DNA of 64,000 nucleotides from Burkholderiales bacterium. GTDB taxonomy: Bacteria; Pseudomonadota; Gammaproteobacteria; Burkholderiales; Burkholderiaceae_F. Under the pieces are notes generated by a model that worked only from the letters and a program-made list of their open reading frames with translations, was not told the DNA's origin and searched no databases. The position numbers and the translations under genes were made by a program. Position 1 is the stretch's first letter; each line of letters starts with the position of its first letter. Where the stretch lies: contig JADJWR010000003.1 in assembly GCA_016716275.1 (NCBI GenBank), positions 62,001 to 126,000 on the forward strand, given 5' to 3'. This document shows positions 54,958 to 62,483 of the stretch, piece after piece.

Positions 54958-55018
54958 GGCGACGATCGCGTCGCCGCGCGCTTCGAAAGCCACGCGAAGC
55001 CGCGCGTTCAGGCTAGTC

Positions 55019-55109
55019 GGAAGGGTGGCAGAGTGGTCGAATGCGCCGGATTCGAAATCCGGTGATGCGCATTGCGTATCCGTGGGTTCGAATCCCACCC
55101 CTTCCGCCA
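55019..55109 (+). tRNA. tRNA-Ser(CGA)
   Basis: A 91-nt cloverleaf with acceptor stem GGAAGGG/CCCTTCC, D-arm GTGGCAGAGTGGTCGAATGC, anticodon stem CCGGA/TCCGG with loop TTCGAAA (anticodon CGA), the long variable arm expected for serine, T-arm GTGGGTTCGAATCCCAC and an encoded CCA end. It lies just upstream of the integrase gene and is the likely integration target. Confidence 0.97.
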
Positions 55110-55114
55110 GAGAT

Positions 55115-55149
55115 ACTTATCCCTGCAGTGCTGCAGAGTGCGGATAAGT
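55115..55149. promoter_or_regulatory. Inverted repeats beside tRNA-Ser, possible integrase arm site
   Basis: ACTTATCC (55115-55122) and GGATAAGT (55142-55149) are a perfect 8-bp inverted pair. Inside lie two copies of CTGCAG two bases apart. Position, 5 bp after the tRNA CCA end and before the integrase, suggests integrase or excisionase binding. No core-site duplication was found. Confidence 0.45.
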
Positions 55150-55282
55150 GATCACAAGTCCTTGATCTAAAGGGCTATTTGTCAAATCCGATACTGTATA
55201 TTTATGCACTGCCGTTACCGCGCAGTGCGCCCCGATGCGCGAATTATTGGCGGACCAGGCGGGGGACAGAATCGGAGGGGGT

Positions 55283-56617
55283 ATGGCTTCCAGGCAGGGA
55301 ATCGAACGGCTGACCGCGCGCGAAGTGCAGACCGCGAAGGCCGATGTCAACGACGGCGGCGGGCTGTCGATCCGTGTGCCGCGCGGGCGCGACGGCGCGC
55401 CGTCCTGGGTGTTCCGGTACACGGCGCCGGATGGCCGTCGACGCGAACTCGGGCTCGGTCTCGTGGAGCAGTCGAGCACCGCCGCGGCCGGCGAGTCGGT
55501 ACGCCTTGCGCGCAAGGCCGCGGCAAAGGCACGCGAGCAACTGCGCGACCGCATCGACCCGATCGAGCACGGGAAGGCTGTGCGCCAGCAGGCGCAACGC
55601 GAGACTGAGGCCGCCCGGCACGCGGCACAGGCGGAACGCACGACGCTGCGGCGATGCGCGCGCCGCTATCACGAGGAACACGTCGAGCCGGTGCGCACCG
55701 CCAAGCACGGTCGGCAGTGGATCGCCAGCATCGAAGGCCCGCCGGCGGATGCGCGCACGCCCCGGCAGCGTTCGGACCGCAAGCTCCTGGACGCGCTGCT
55801 GGACCGGCCTATCGACGCGATCGAGCCGATCGAGCTTCTCGATGCGCTGGTCCCGCTGTGCCGCGCCACGCCGGAGACGGGTTCTCGTGTCTACCAGCGG
55901 CTGGCGTTGGTGTTCGACGCCGCGATCCTGGCGCGGGAGTGCCGGCTGAATCCGGCGCTGCCGATCCGCCGGGAACTGGCCCGACGCGTCGGCCGCCGCG
56001 AGCGCGGCAACTTCGCCGCGATGGACTGGCGCCGGCTGCCGGCCTTCATCGAGCGGCTGCGCGCAGCCGAGGGCACCGCGGCCCGCTGTCTCGAGTGGCT
56101 GATCGTCACCGCCAGCCGCACCGCAGAGGCGCTCGGCTGCGAGTGGTGCGAGATCGACCTCGAGCGACGCGAGTGGCGCGTACCGGCCGACCGCATGAAG
56201 CTGCGCGAGGAGCACGTCGTCTACCTGGGCGAGCGCGCGCTCGAGATCCTCGCCGGCCAGCGCGAGTTGCACCCGGGTGCCCGCTACGTCTTCCCCGCGG
56301 TCGCCAGCGAGGACGGCAGCGCGCCGCAGTCGAACATGGCGCTCGCGATGTGCCTGCGCCGGCTCGGCGAGGGCGAGGTCACCGTGCACGGCTTCAGGAG
56401 CGCCTTCTCGACCTGGGCTGCCGAGACGCACGCCGCGACGCCGGACGTGGTCGAGTGCGCGCTGGCGCACAAGGAGCAGGACCGGATCCGGCGCGCCTAC
56501 ATGCGCGGCGCCTTCATCGAGCAGCGGCGCGCGCTGATGGATCAGTGGAGCGCGTTCCTCGCGGGCGGCGAAGTGCCGGCGTCGAACGTGCTGCCCTTCG
56601 CCGCGAAGGCCGCATAG
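55283..56617 (+). CDS. int: Tyrosine-recombinase integrase (P4 family)
   Basis: Site-specific recombinase of 444 residues with the DUF4102-like N-terminal domain (about 1-85, ARETARAEVQ-type region with GGLSIRV), a SAM-like core-binding domain (about 115-220) and the catalytic domain with Arg279 (TASRTAEALG), Lys306, His369/Arg372 (HGFRSAF), His396 and the nucleophile Tyr406 (RRAYMRG). All catalytic positions are present, so it could be active. ATG at 55283 follows GGAGGGGG; an in-frame ATG at 55235 lacks this. It starts 173 bp after tRNA-Ser. Confidence 0.93.
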   Translation: MASRQGIERLTAREVQTAKADVNDGGGLSIRVPRGRDGAPSWVFRYTAPDGRRRELGLGLVEQSSTAAAGESVRLARKAAAKAREQLRDRIDPIEHGKAVRQQAQRETEAARHAAQAERTTLRRCARRYHEEHVEPVRTAKHGRQWIASIEGPPADARTPRQRSDRKLLDALLDRPIDAIEPIELLDALVPLCRATPETGSRVYQRLALVFDAAILARECRLNPALPIRRELARRVGRRERGNFAAMDWRRLPAFIERLRAAEGTAARCLEWLIVTASRTAEALGCEWCEIDLERREWRVPADRMKLREEHVVYLGERALEILAGQRELHPGARYVFPAVASEDGSAPQSNMALAMCLRRLGEGEVTVHGFRSAFSTWAAETHAATPDVVECALAHKEQDRIRRAYMRGAFIEQRRALMDQWSAFLAGGEVPASNVLPFAAKAA

Positions 56618-56627
56618 GAGGGCGCAA

Positions 56628-57338
56628 ATGGAGGCTGGCTACAACGACATCGTCCACCTGTGCCGGGTCGAGGATCCGGAGGGCTGGGCGTCCTGGCTAT
56701 CGCTGCGCGTCGACGGCATTTACGCGAAGGAGTTGCCAGGCGATGCCTTTTACGAGGTGCGACAGATCATCGACGCCTACCGCGCCGACCGGGACAACCG
56801 CCGTCGGGACTGGAAGCGCAGGAAGGATGCAGGGCATCGCGTCGGAGCGGAGCCGGTCGCGTGGAGTGGAGACCTGACGAAGCCACTGCTGCGCCTGCCG
56901 TGCCCGCTAGAGCAGTTGCAGTGGTTTCTCGAGGACGCCAGCCTGTACGGCTGCATCGATCCCTTCGCGATGGCGGCATGGATGTCGGCGCGTTCGCCGG
57001 ATGGCAGCGACGACGAGGTAGCGGGCGGGCGACCGACGACGGAAGATGCCGCGCCGATGTCGTCCGCGACCGCGGCCGGGGCGGCTCAATGCCGGGAAAC
57101 GCGAGTTCGGCGGACTTTCATCCGCGAACTGCAGGCCGAGTGGCCGAGCATCGAGAAAGACGTGTCGGAAGGCTCGCGCAACGGCCTGAGCGCCGCCGCT
57201 CACGATGGCAAGGTCTGGGATCTCGAACGGGCCCGTGATTGGGCCAGGCAGCGCGGCAAGCTGAGACCGCCGCCTTTCGAATCGACGCGGGGCAGCCCCG
57301 CCTGGCCGGGCAACATCGTTCGCAAGCGAGGTCGTTGA
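56628..57338 (+). CDS. Hypothetical protein of the integrated element
   Basis: The 236-residue protein has no recognised domain. It contains an N-terminal part with NDIVHLCRVEDPEGW and KELPGDAFYEVRQIIDAYR, a charged Asp/Arg stretch (DRDNRRRDWKRRKDAG), and a C-terminal segment (TFIRELQAEWPSIEKDVSEGSRNGLSAAAHDG...WDLERARDWARQRGKL) that resembles a small DNA-interacting domain. It lies 10 bp after int with a GGAGG ribosome-binding sequence. Function not inferred. Confidence 0.72.
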   Translation: MEAGYNDIVHLCRVEDPEGWASWLSLRVDGIYAKELPGDAFYEVRQIIDAYRADRDNRRRDWKRRKDAGHRVGAEPVAWSGDLTKPLLRLPCPLEQLQWFLEDASLYGCIDPFAMAAWMSARSPDGSDDEVAGGRPTTEDAAPMSSATAAGAAQCRETRVRRTFIRELQAEWPSIEKDVSEGSRNGLSAAAHDGKVWDLERARDWARQRGKLRPPPFESTRGSPAWPGNIVRKRGR

Positions 57339-57381
57339 CGGGCTGACGGCGGCGGCCCGACCTTCGGGTTTCCGTCGGGGC

Positions 57382-57436
57382 TTTCTCGGGGGTTTCTCGG
57401 GGAGTTCTCGGGGGTTTCTCGGCGCTTTGTCGGAGA
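57382..57436. repeat. Iteron-like array, about five 10-12 bp units
   Basis: The unit TTTCTCGGGGG is repeated about five times with a period near one helical turn: units start at about 57382, 57393, 57404, 57415 and 57426, the last two diverged (TTTCTCGGCG, TTTGTCGGAG). It sits in the 144-bp gap before the AlpA-like gene. It could be an operator array or a replication origin for the element. Confidence 0.7.
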
Positions 57437-57482
57437 GCTTCGGTCGCCGCACAGTGGCGGCACCTCAACAAACGGTGCCGTC

Positions 57483-57917
57483 ATGCCAAAGCTAAAGCAG
57501 TCCGCCACCCCGCCCGACGTCGACAAGCCGAAGGAAAGGCGCGCTAGGCGCGAGTGGTCCCTGCCCGCGCTGGGCAAGCTGCTGCTCGACATCAACGAAG
57601 TCGCCGGCGCGCTAGGCGTCGGCCGGCGAACCGCCTACGCACTGCGCGAACGCCCCGGATTCCCGCAGCCGGTCACGCTCGGCTCGCGTGTCATCCGCTA
57701 TCGCGCCGACGACGTCCGGAAGTTCGTCGAAGGGCTCGTCGCCAACACCGCGCCTGCGGTGGAACCGGAGCAGCTGCGCGCCGGCAAGGCCGAGAAGCGG
57801 GCGAAGGTGGCCGGATCCAGCGGGGGACAGGAAGTGCCGGTTGTCGGCAAGCCTCGCCAGGCGCGGGCCGGCGCGGAACGATCCGCATTCGAACCGAAAG
57901 TGCGGGTGCACGAATGA
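57483..57917 (+). CDS. AlpA-like helix-turn-helix regulator or excisionase
   Basis: The 144-residue protein has one winged-helix motif (about 34-84: LLDINEVAGALGVGRRTAYALRERPGFPQPVTLGSRVIRYRADDVRKFV), which matches AlpA/MerR-like excisionase domains in satellites and integrative elements. The tail is basic and disordered. It lies just after the iteron-like array and overlaps the next gene by 4 bp (ATGA). Roles: activation of the element, excision, or both. Confidence 0.82.
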   Translation: MPKLKQSATPPDVDKPKERRARREWSLPALGKLLLDINEVAGALGVGRRTAYALRERPGFPQPVTLGSRVIRYRADDVRKFVEGLVANTAPAVEPEQLRAGKAEKRAKVAGSSGGQEVPVVGKPRQARAGAERSAFEPKVRVHE

Positions 57918-58138
57918 CGGCCTCCGTCGGCAACGGCGGGGTCGTGATTGACATCCGGGAAGCGCGGGCCCGCCGCCTGCGCCACTGCAGCCGCGACGAA
58001 CCGCAAGCCGCAGGCTCGCTGGCGGCCGCCGCGTGCACCTGCCGCGTCAGCGGCCGCTGTCCAACCTGCTTGGCGTGGGCCGTCCGCTACGCCCACGACC
58101 AGCAGCGCCGCCGGCTGGCTGGCGCCAGCGCAACGTGA
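57914..58138 (+). CDS. Small Cys-rich protein of the element
   Basis: A 74-residue protein with Cys25 and a CTCRVSGRCPTC cluster (Cys41, Cys43, Cys49, Cys52), a CxC-x5-CxxC pattern that could bind zinc. Arg-rich regions flank it. Its ATG overlaps the AlpA-like stop (ATGA), and its TGA overlaps the GTG start of the replication ATPase (GTGA), so it is translated between them. Function unknown. Confidence 0.6.
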   Translation: MTASVGNGGVVIDIREARARRLRHCSRDEPQAAGSLAAAACTCRVSGRCPTCLAWAVRYAHDQQRRRLAGASAT

Positions 58139-59649
58139 GCGGCGCCGCCGACGCGGCCCTGCTGGCCGAGCAGTGCGTGCTGGGCGGCCTCCTCCTGGAC
58201 AACTCAGCGCGGGCGCGCCTGAACGGCCTGTCCGGCGAGCACTTCTCGATCGAGCGGCACCGCACGATCTACGAGGCGATCCTCGATCAGATCGAGGACG
58301 GCGAGCAGGGGGCCGCCGACGCAGTGACGGTCTGGCAGCGCCTGCAGCGCGCAGGCAAGGCCGACGAAGCCGGCGGTCTTGCCTACCTGAACGGACTGGC
58401 GGCCAACACGCCCGGCGCCGCCAACGTCGCCGCCTATGCGGCGGCAGTCGGCCAGCACGCCGCCGCACGCCAGTTGCGCGCGGTGCTCGACGAGGCCCTG
58501 AAGAGTGCCGAGCGCGGCGACGCAGAGGCGGCGCGCCGGCTGCTGCAGAAAGTCGTTGCGGACGCGCCGCCGGTGGAAGCTGCGGCGCTGCCGCGGCTGA
58601 TTGACCTGCAGGCGCTGGCCGATGATCCGCCGCCGCCGCGATTCATCGTGCCAGTCTGGCTGCCGCAGGGCGAGGTGACTCTCTTCGCCGGGCACGGCGG
58701 CACCGGCAAGTCGGCGATCGCGCTATATCTGGCCGTCTGCGTGGCTCTCGGACGGCCGTTCTTCGGTATGCCGACCGAGCGGCGCCGGGTGCTGCTGCTC
58801 TCGCTCGAGGACGCCGCGGCCGTCCTGCACTGGCGCATCGCCCGCCTGTCGGCATGGATCGGTTTCGACATCGCCGACCTGGCCCGCTGGCTGACGATTG
58901 TCGACGGCACCGGGGCCGACGCCGAACTGCTGGCCGAGACGAAGCACGGCGCCGCTCTGACCCACGTCTACGAATGGCTGCGGCAGCAGATGCATGGCGC
59001 CGAGGTTCTGATCGTCGACGGCGCCAGCGACGCCTACGGCGCCTCCGAGATCGACCGCCGGCACGTGCGCATGTTCCTTCGTGCGGTGCGTCGCCTGATT
59101 CCGGCAAGCGGTGCGGCGGTGCTGCTGGCGCACGTCGACAAGGCCTCCGCGAGGGCGGGCGACACGTCGCAGGGCTACAGCGGCAGTACCGCGTGGTCGA
59201 ACAGCGTCCGCGCTCGCTGGTACTTGCGACCGGACGAGACACGCGACGGGCTGCTGCTGGAGTTGCAGAAAGCCAACCTTGCACCGGCCGGAGCGCAGAT
59301 CGCGGTGCGCTGGAATCCCGAGTACCACGTGTTCGCAGGCGAGTGCGAGCTGCCGGCCGGCCGCCTGGATCGCGCCGTGCGCGATTCCGACGAGCGTGCC
59401 GCCGTCCTGGCGCTCATCCGCGCCGCCGCGGCCAGCGGCAACCCGCTTCCCGCCGCCGCCAGCGGCCAGCGCACGGCGCACTCGGTCGCCGAGGCGCGCG
59501 ACGACTGTCCGGGATCGCTGCGGGGCAAGGCCGGACGCGCGCGCTTCTACCGGCACGTCGAGGCTTTGCGCGCTGCCGGCAGTGTGCGCGTCGAAGCTGT
59601 CCGAAAGGCCAATCGCCACGCCGTCGAGGTGCTTCGTGCCGCGCTGTAA
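58135..59649 (+). CDS. Replication ATPase with DnaB-N and RecA-like helicase domains
   Basis: The 504-residue protein joins a DnaB N-terminal-like domain (about 8-115: AEQCVLGGLLLDNSARARL...HRTIYEAILDQ) to an AAA_25/RepA-type RecA fold with Walker A GHGGTGKS (186-193), a Walker B-like VLIVDGAS and the VLLAHVDK sensor region. This composition is typical of replication helicases of phages and satellites. The GTG start at 58135 overlaps the preceding gene by 4 bp (GTGA), and no ATG fits better. It is probably the main replication protein of the element, perhaps acting at the iteron array. Confidence 0.85.
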   Translation: MSGAADAALLAEQCVLGGLLLDNSARARLNGLSGEHFSIERHRTIYEAILDQIEDGEQGAADAVTVWQRLQRAGKADEAGGLAYLNGLAANTPGAANVAAYAAAVGQHAAARQLRAVLDEALKSAERGDAEAARRLLQKVVADAPPVEAAALPRLIDLQALADDPPPPRFIVPVWLPQGEVTLFAGHGGTGKSAIALYLAVCVALGRPFFGMPTERRRVLLLSLEDAAAVLHWRIARLSAWIGFDIADLARWLTIVDGTGADAELLAETKHGAALTHVYEWLRQQMHGAEVLIVDGASDAYGASEIDRRHVRMFLRAVRRLIPASGAAVLLAHVDKASARAGDTSQGYSGSTAWSNSVRARWYLRPDETRDGLLLELQKANLAPAGAQIAVRWNPEYHVFAGECELPAGRLDRAVRDSDERAAVLALIRAAAASGNPLPAAASGQRTAHSVAEARDDCPGSLRGKAGRARFYRHVEALRAAGSVRVEAVRKANRHAVEVLRAAL

Positions 59650-59764
59650 CTGTCCAACGCTGCGCCGCTTTGAGCCTCTCGCCGCGCCGTTTTGGGCCGA
59701 AGTTGCGCCGTATCTGTCCGCCAGGCGCGCGCGCGCACTCTCCCCCCAAACCCCCCACGTTGCG

Positions 59765-59807
59765 CGTCCAACAACGACGCGCGCTTGTGGCGCGCTGTCG
59801 TTGGACG
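59765..59807. promoter_or_regulatory. Long GC-rich stem-loop before ssb
   Basis: CGTCCAAC (59765-59772) pairs with GTTGGACG (59800-59807), and an inner GCGCGC/GCGCGC stem has a 5-nt TTGTG loop; a few bulged bases lie between. It lies in the 276-bp gap after the replication ATPase gene, about 120 bp before ssb. It could be a terminator-like or single-strand origin hairpin. The rest of this gap shows no gene. Confidence 0.5.
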
Positions 59808-59925
59808 TGCAGGGCCAGCTGATGAGCAACTTCGACCTCCGCGCCGCCCGCGATCTGGTCGCCCTGTCGCGACGTCCGGAGAGAACTGACGGATCTATTG
59901 CCGGCCGGACGCCGGAACGGAGGAA

Positions 59926-60420
59926 ATGATGGCACTCGACGTACTCGTACAGGGCCGCCTGACGGAGGCACCGGAAAGCCGCACCGCCAGAACCGGCACG
60001 CCGTTCGCCCTGGCGCAGGTCTCGGTGACGATGGAGGAGGGCGACGTGCTGGCCAGCGTGATCGCCTTCCGCCCCGAGGCGGTCGCCGCGCTGCTGGCGC
60101 TAGACAAGGGCGATGCGGTGGCGATCGCCGGTCGGGCGAAGGTCGGCGTCTGGCAGCCGCGCGAGGGCGAACCGCGGGCGAGCCTGTCGATCTCCGCCGA
60201 CGCCGTGCTGAGCGTCTACGTGATCCGCAGGAAGCGGGCCGCCGTTCAAGGCGACGGGCACGACACGGACAGCGAGACCCGCGCCTCGGTTGATCGCGCC
60301 AGCGAGCTGCCGCACGGGAGCGACCGCGGCAACCGCGCCAGGCGACCGGCTCCGCAGCCGGCCGCCGGCGTCGGCGACATGCCTGACGATCTGCCTTGGC
60401 CTGACGGGGACACGCGGTGA
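59926..60420 (+). CDS. ssb: Single-stranded DNA-binding protein
   Basis: The 164-residue protein has an OB fold (about 1-105: VLVQGRLTEAPESRTARTGTPFALAQVSV...VGVWQPREGEPRASLSISADAVLSVY) and an acidic tail ending DDLPWPDGDTR, which resembles the SSB tip used to recruit partner proteins. A GGAGGAA ribosome-binding sequence precedes the ATG. In this element it would support the replication ATPase. It is much diverged from a chromosomal SSB. Confidence 0.82.
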   Translation: MMALDVLVQGRLTEAPESRTARTGTPFALAQVSVTMEEGDVLASVIAFRPEAVAALLALDKGDAVAIAGRAKVGVWQPREGEPRASLSISADAVLSVYVIRRKRAAVQGDGHDTDSETRASVDRASELPHGSDRGNRARRPAPQPAAGVGDMPDDLPWPDGDTR

Positions 60421-60821
60421 TGAAGCCCCTGCGCTCTCAGGAACAGAACGCCGTCTCGCGCCGGATCGGCCGCGAGGCGGTGGCCACGGGCCGGACCTTC
60501 AAGCCGGGCGTCAGCGGCAATCCGGGTGGCAAGCCGCTCGGCGCGCGCAACCGGCTGCAGGGCGACTTCCTGCGCGCGCTCGCCGACGACTTCGAGCAGC
60601 ACGGCCGCCGGGCCATCGTGCGCATGCGCGAGGAGGATCCCTCGGCCTACGTGCGCACGGTCGCCTCGCTGATGCCGAAGGAACTCGAAGTGAAGCGGCC
60701 GCTCGAGGACCTGAGCGACGAGGAGCTCTTCGCGGCGGTCGAGGCGCTGCGGGCCATGCTCGCGCAGCAGACCGGAGTCGACGCCGCGCTGCGGCCGGCC
60801 GAGCCGACGCCGGTGCAATGA
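60420..60821 (+). CDS. DUF5681-type protein, probable small terminase-like subunit
   Basis: The 133-residue protein has the DUF5681 motif FKPGVSGNPGGKPLGARNRL (about 22-41), a sequence found in phage and prophage small-terminase-like proteins, and a mostly helical C-terminal part. It lies between ssb and the large terminase, with its ATG overlapping the ssb stop (TGATG) and its stop overlapping the next start. Its location makes a small terminase role likely. Confidence 0.75.
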   Translation: MKPLRSQEQNAVSRRIGREAVATGRTFKPGVSGNPGGKPLGARNRLQGDFLRALADDFEQHGRRAIVRMREEDPSAYVRTVASLMPKELEVKRPLEDLSDEELFAAVEALRAMLAQQTGVDAALRPAEPTPVQ

Positions 60822-62212
60822 CGATGCCGCTCGACGAGAAGCCGAAGGAAGTCCTCGCCGCCCTGGAGCGGGAGCTGGCGCAGCGCCAGGCGGAGAACCG
60901 GCTCGCCGCCTACCGGCCGTATGCGAAGCAGCGCGAGTTCCACGCCATGGCGGCGCGCGAGCGGCTGCTGATGGCCGGCAACCAGTTGGGCAAGACGCTG
61001 GCCGGCGCGTTCGAGATGGCGATGCACCTGACCGGCGTCTATCCGCCGTGGTGGGCGGGCCGCCGGTTCGGGCGCGCGGTGATGGCCTGGGCGGGGTCGG
61101 TGACTTCGCTGGCGACGCGCGATACGGTGCAGCGCCTGGCGGTCGGCCGGCCGGGGCAGCACGGCACCGGCGCGGTGCCGAGGAAGGCGATCGTCGCGAC
61201 GCGGTCGGCCCTGGGCACGCCGGACCTGCTCGATCATGTCAAGGTCCAGCACGTCGACGGCGGCGTGTCGGTGCTGGCCTTCAAGAGCTACGAGCAGGGC
61301 CGCGAGAAGTGGCAGGGCGAGACGCTCGACGTGGTGTGGTTCGACGAGGAGCCGCCGGCCGACCTCTACTTCGAGGGGCTGACGAGGACCAACGCGACCG
61401 GCGGCATGGCGTACATGACCTTCACGCCGCTGCTGGGGATGTCCGACGTGGTCAAGCGCTTCCTGCTCGACCGGCCGCCGGGCACCGGCGTGGTGACGAT
61501 GACGATCGACGACGCCGAGCACTACACGCCGGAGCAGCGCGCGGCGATCATCGCCAGCTACCCGCCGCACGAGCGGGAGGCGCGCGCCAAGGGGATCCCG
61601 ACGCTGGGATCGGGGCGCATCTTCCCGGTGCCGGAGGACGACATCGCGGTGGACGCGTTCGACGTCCCGCCCCACTGGGCGCAGATCGTCGGCATCGACT
61701 TCGGCTACGACCACCCCTCGGCGGCTGGCCGGCTGGCCTGGGACCGCGACGCCGACGTGCTCTACCTGACGCACGTGCACCGCGCGCGGCAGCAGACGCC
61801 GGTCCTCTTCGCGCCGGCGGTGAAGGCCTGGGGCAGCTGGCTGCCGGTGGCCTGGCCGCACGACGGGCTGCAGCACGACAAGGGCAGCGGCATCGAGCTG
61901 GCGGCGCAGTACCGGCAGGCCGGCCTGAACATGCTCCCCGAGCGGGCGACCTTCGAGGACGGCAGCAGCGGCGTCGAGGCGGGCCTGATGGAGATGCTCG
62001 ACCGCATGCAGACCGGGCGCTTCAAGGTCTTTCGCCACCTCGAGGACTGGTGGCAAGAGTTCCGCCTGTACCACCGCAAGGACGGCCGCGTGGTGAAGGA
62101 ATCGGACGACCTGATGTCGGCCGTGCGCTATGCGGTCATGGCCAGGCGGTTTGCGGCGACGAAGCCGTCAGCGCCGACGTTCAGGCGACGGGGCTCGCCG
62201 ATGGCGGTGTAG
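60818..62212 (+). CDS. Large terminase subunit
   Basis: The 464-residue packaging motor has the Walker A-like GNQLGKT (54-60), the Walker B in VVWFDEEPP (catalytic Glu after Asp175), and a nuclease domain beginning IVGIDFGYDHPSAA (metal-binding Asp), with the second acidic site around ESDDLMSAVRYAVMA near the end. Family: terminase large subunit, Terminase_6 type. The start overlaps the small subunit by 4 bp (ATGA). No portal, capsid or tail gene follows. Confidence 0.88.
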   Translation: MTMPLDEKPKEVLAALERELAQRQAENRLAAYRPYAKQREFHAMAARERLLMAGNQLGKTLAGAFEMAMHLTGVYPPWWAGRRFGRAVMAWAGSVTSLATRDTVQRLAVGRPGQHGTGAVPRKAIVATRSALGTPDLLDHVKVQHVDGGVSVLAFKSYEQGREKWQGETLDVVWFDEEPPADLYFEGLTRTNATGGMAYMTFTPLLGMSDVVKRFLLDRPPGTGVVTMTIDDAEHYTPEQRAAIIASYPPHEREARAKGIPTLGSGRIFPVPEDDIAVDAFDVPPHWAQIVGIDFGYDHPSAAGRLAWDRDADVLYLTHVHRARQQTPVLFAPAVKAWGSWLPVAWPHDGLQHDKGSGIELAAQYRQAGLNMLPERATFEDGSSGVEAGLMEMLDRMQTGRFKVFRHLEDWWQEFRLYHRKDGRVVKESDDLMSAVRYAVMARRFAATKPSAPTFRRRGSPMAV

Positions 62213-62483
62213 CGAAAGGTCGGTCGAGCCGATCGAAGCGGCGATCGGCAATGCAGTCGCGAGGCCGCCGCGGCAAGGTTGCGCTGAACGCGACTTCCTG
62301 ATCGAGTGACCGGTGCGCCCAAGTCAGCGGTCGTTCGTTGGATTCGACCTGAGCATCGGGCTTCTACGTCAGCTGTCATTCGCTCGGACGGCTGGCGCCG
62401 TGGCGACCGATCGGCAGCTTTCACTCGCTTTCGCTGCAAGCTATCGACCCCAACCGGACTTCATGAATTCCCGAGAGGAGTCA
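62213..62483. other. Intergenic stretch, no gene recognised
   Basis: Between the terminase and the LysR-type gene, 271 bp with lower G+C than the phage genes (a hand count of 62401-62460 gives 60%). I see no coding region, tRNA fragment, IS end or copy of the tRNA-Ser 3' end here. It is probably the joint between the element and a separately acquired segment. Confidence 0.6.

Noticed and set aside
62213..62483. Duplicate of the tRNA-Ser 3' end as the right attachment site
   Set aside because: No copy of the T-arm and acceptor sequence is found here or elsewhere downstream in the window.
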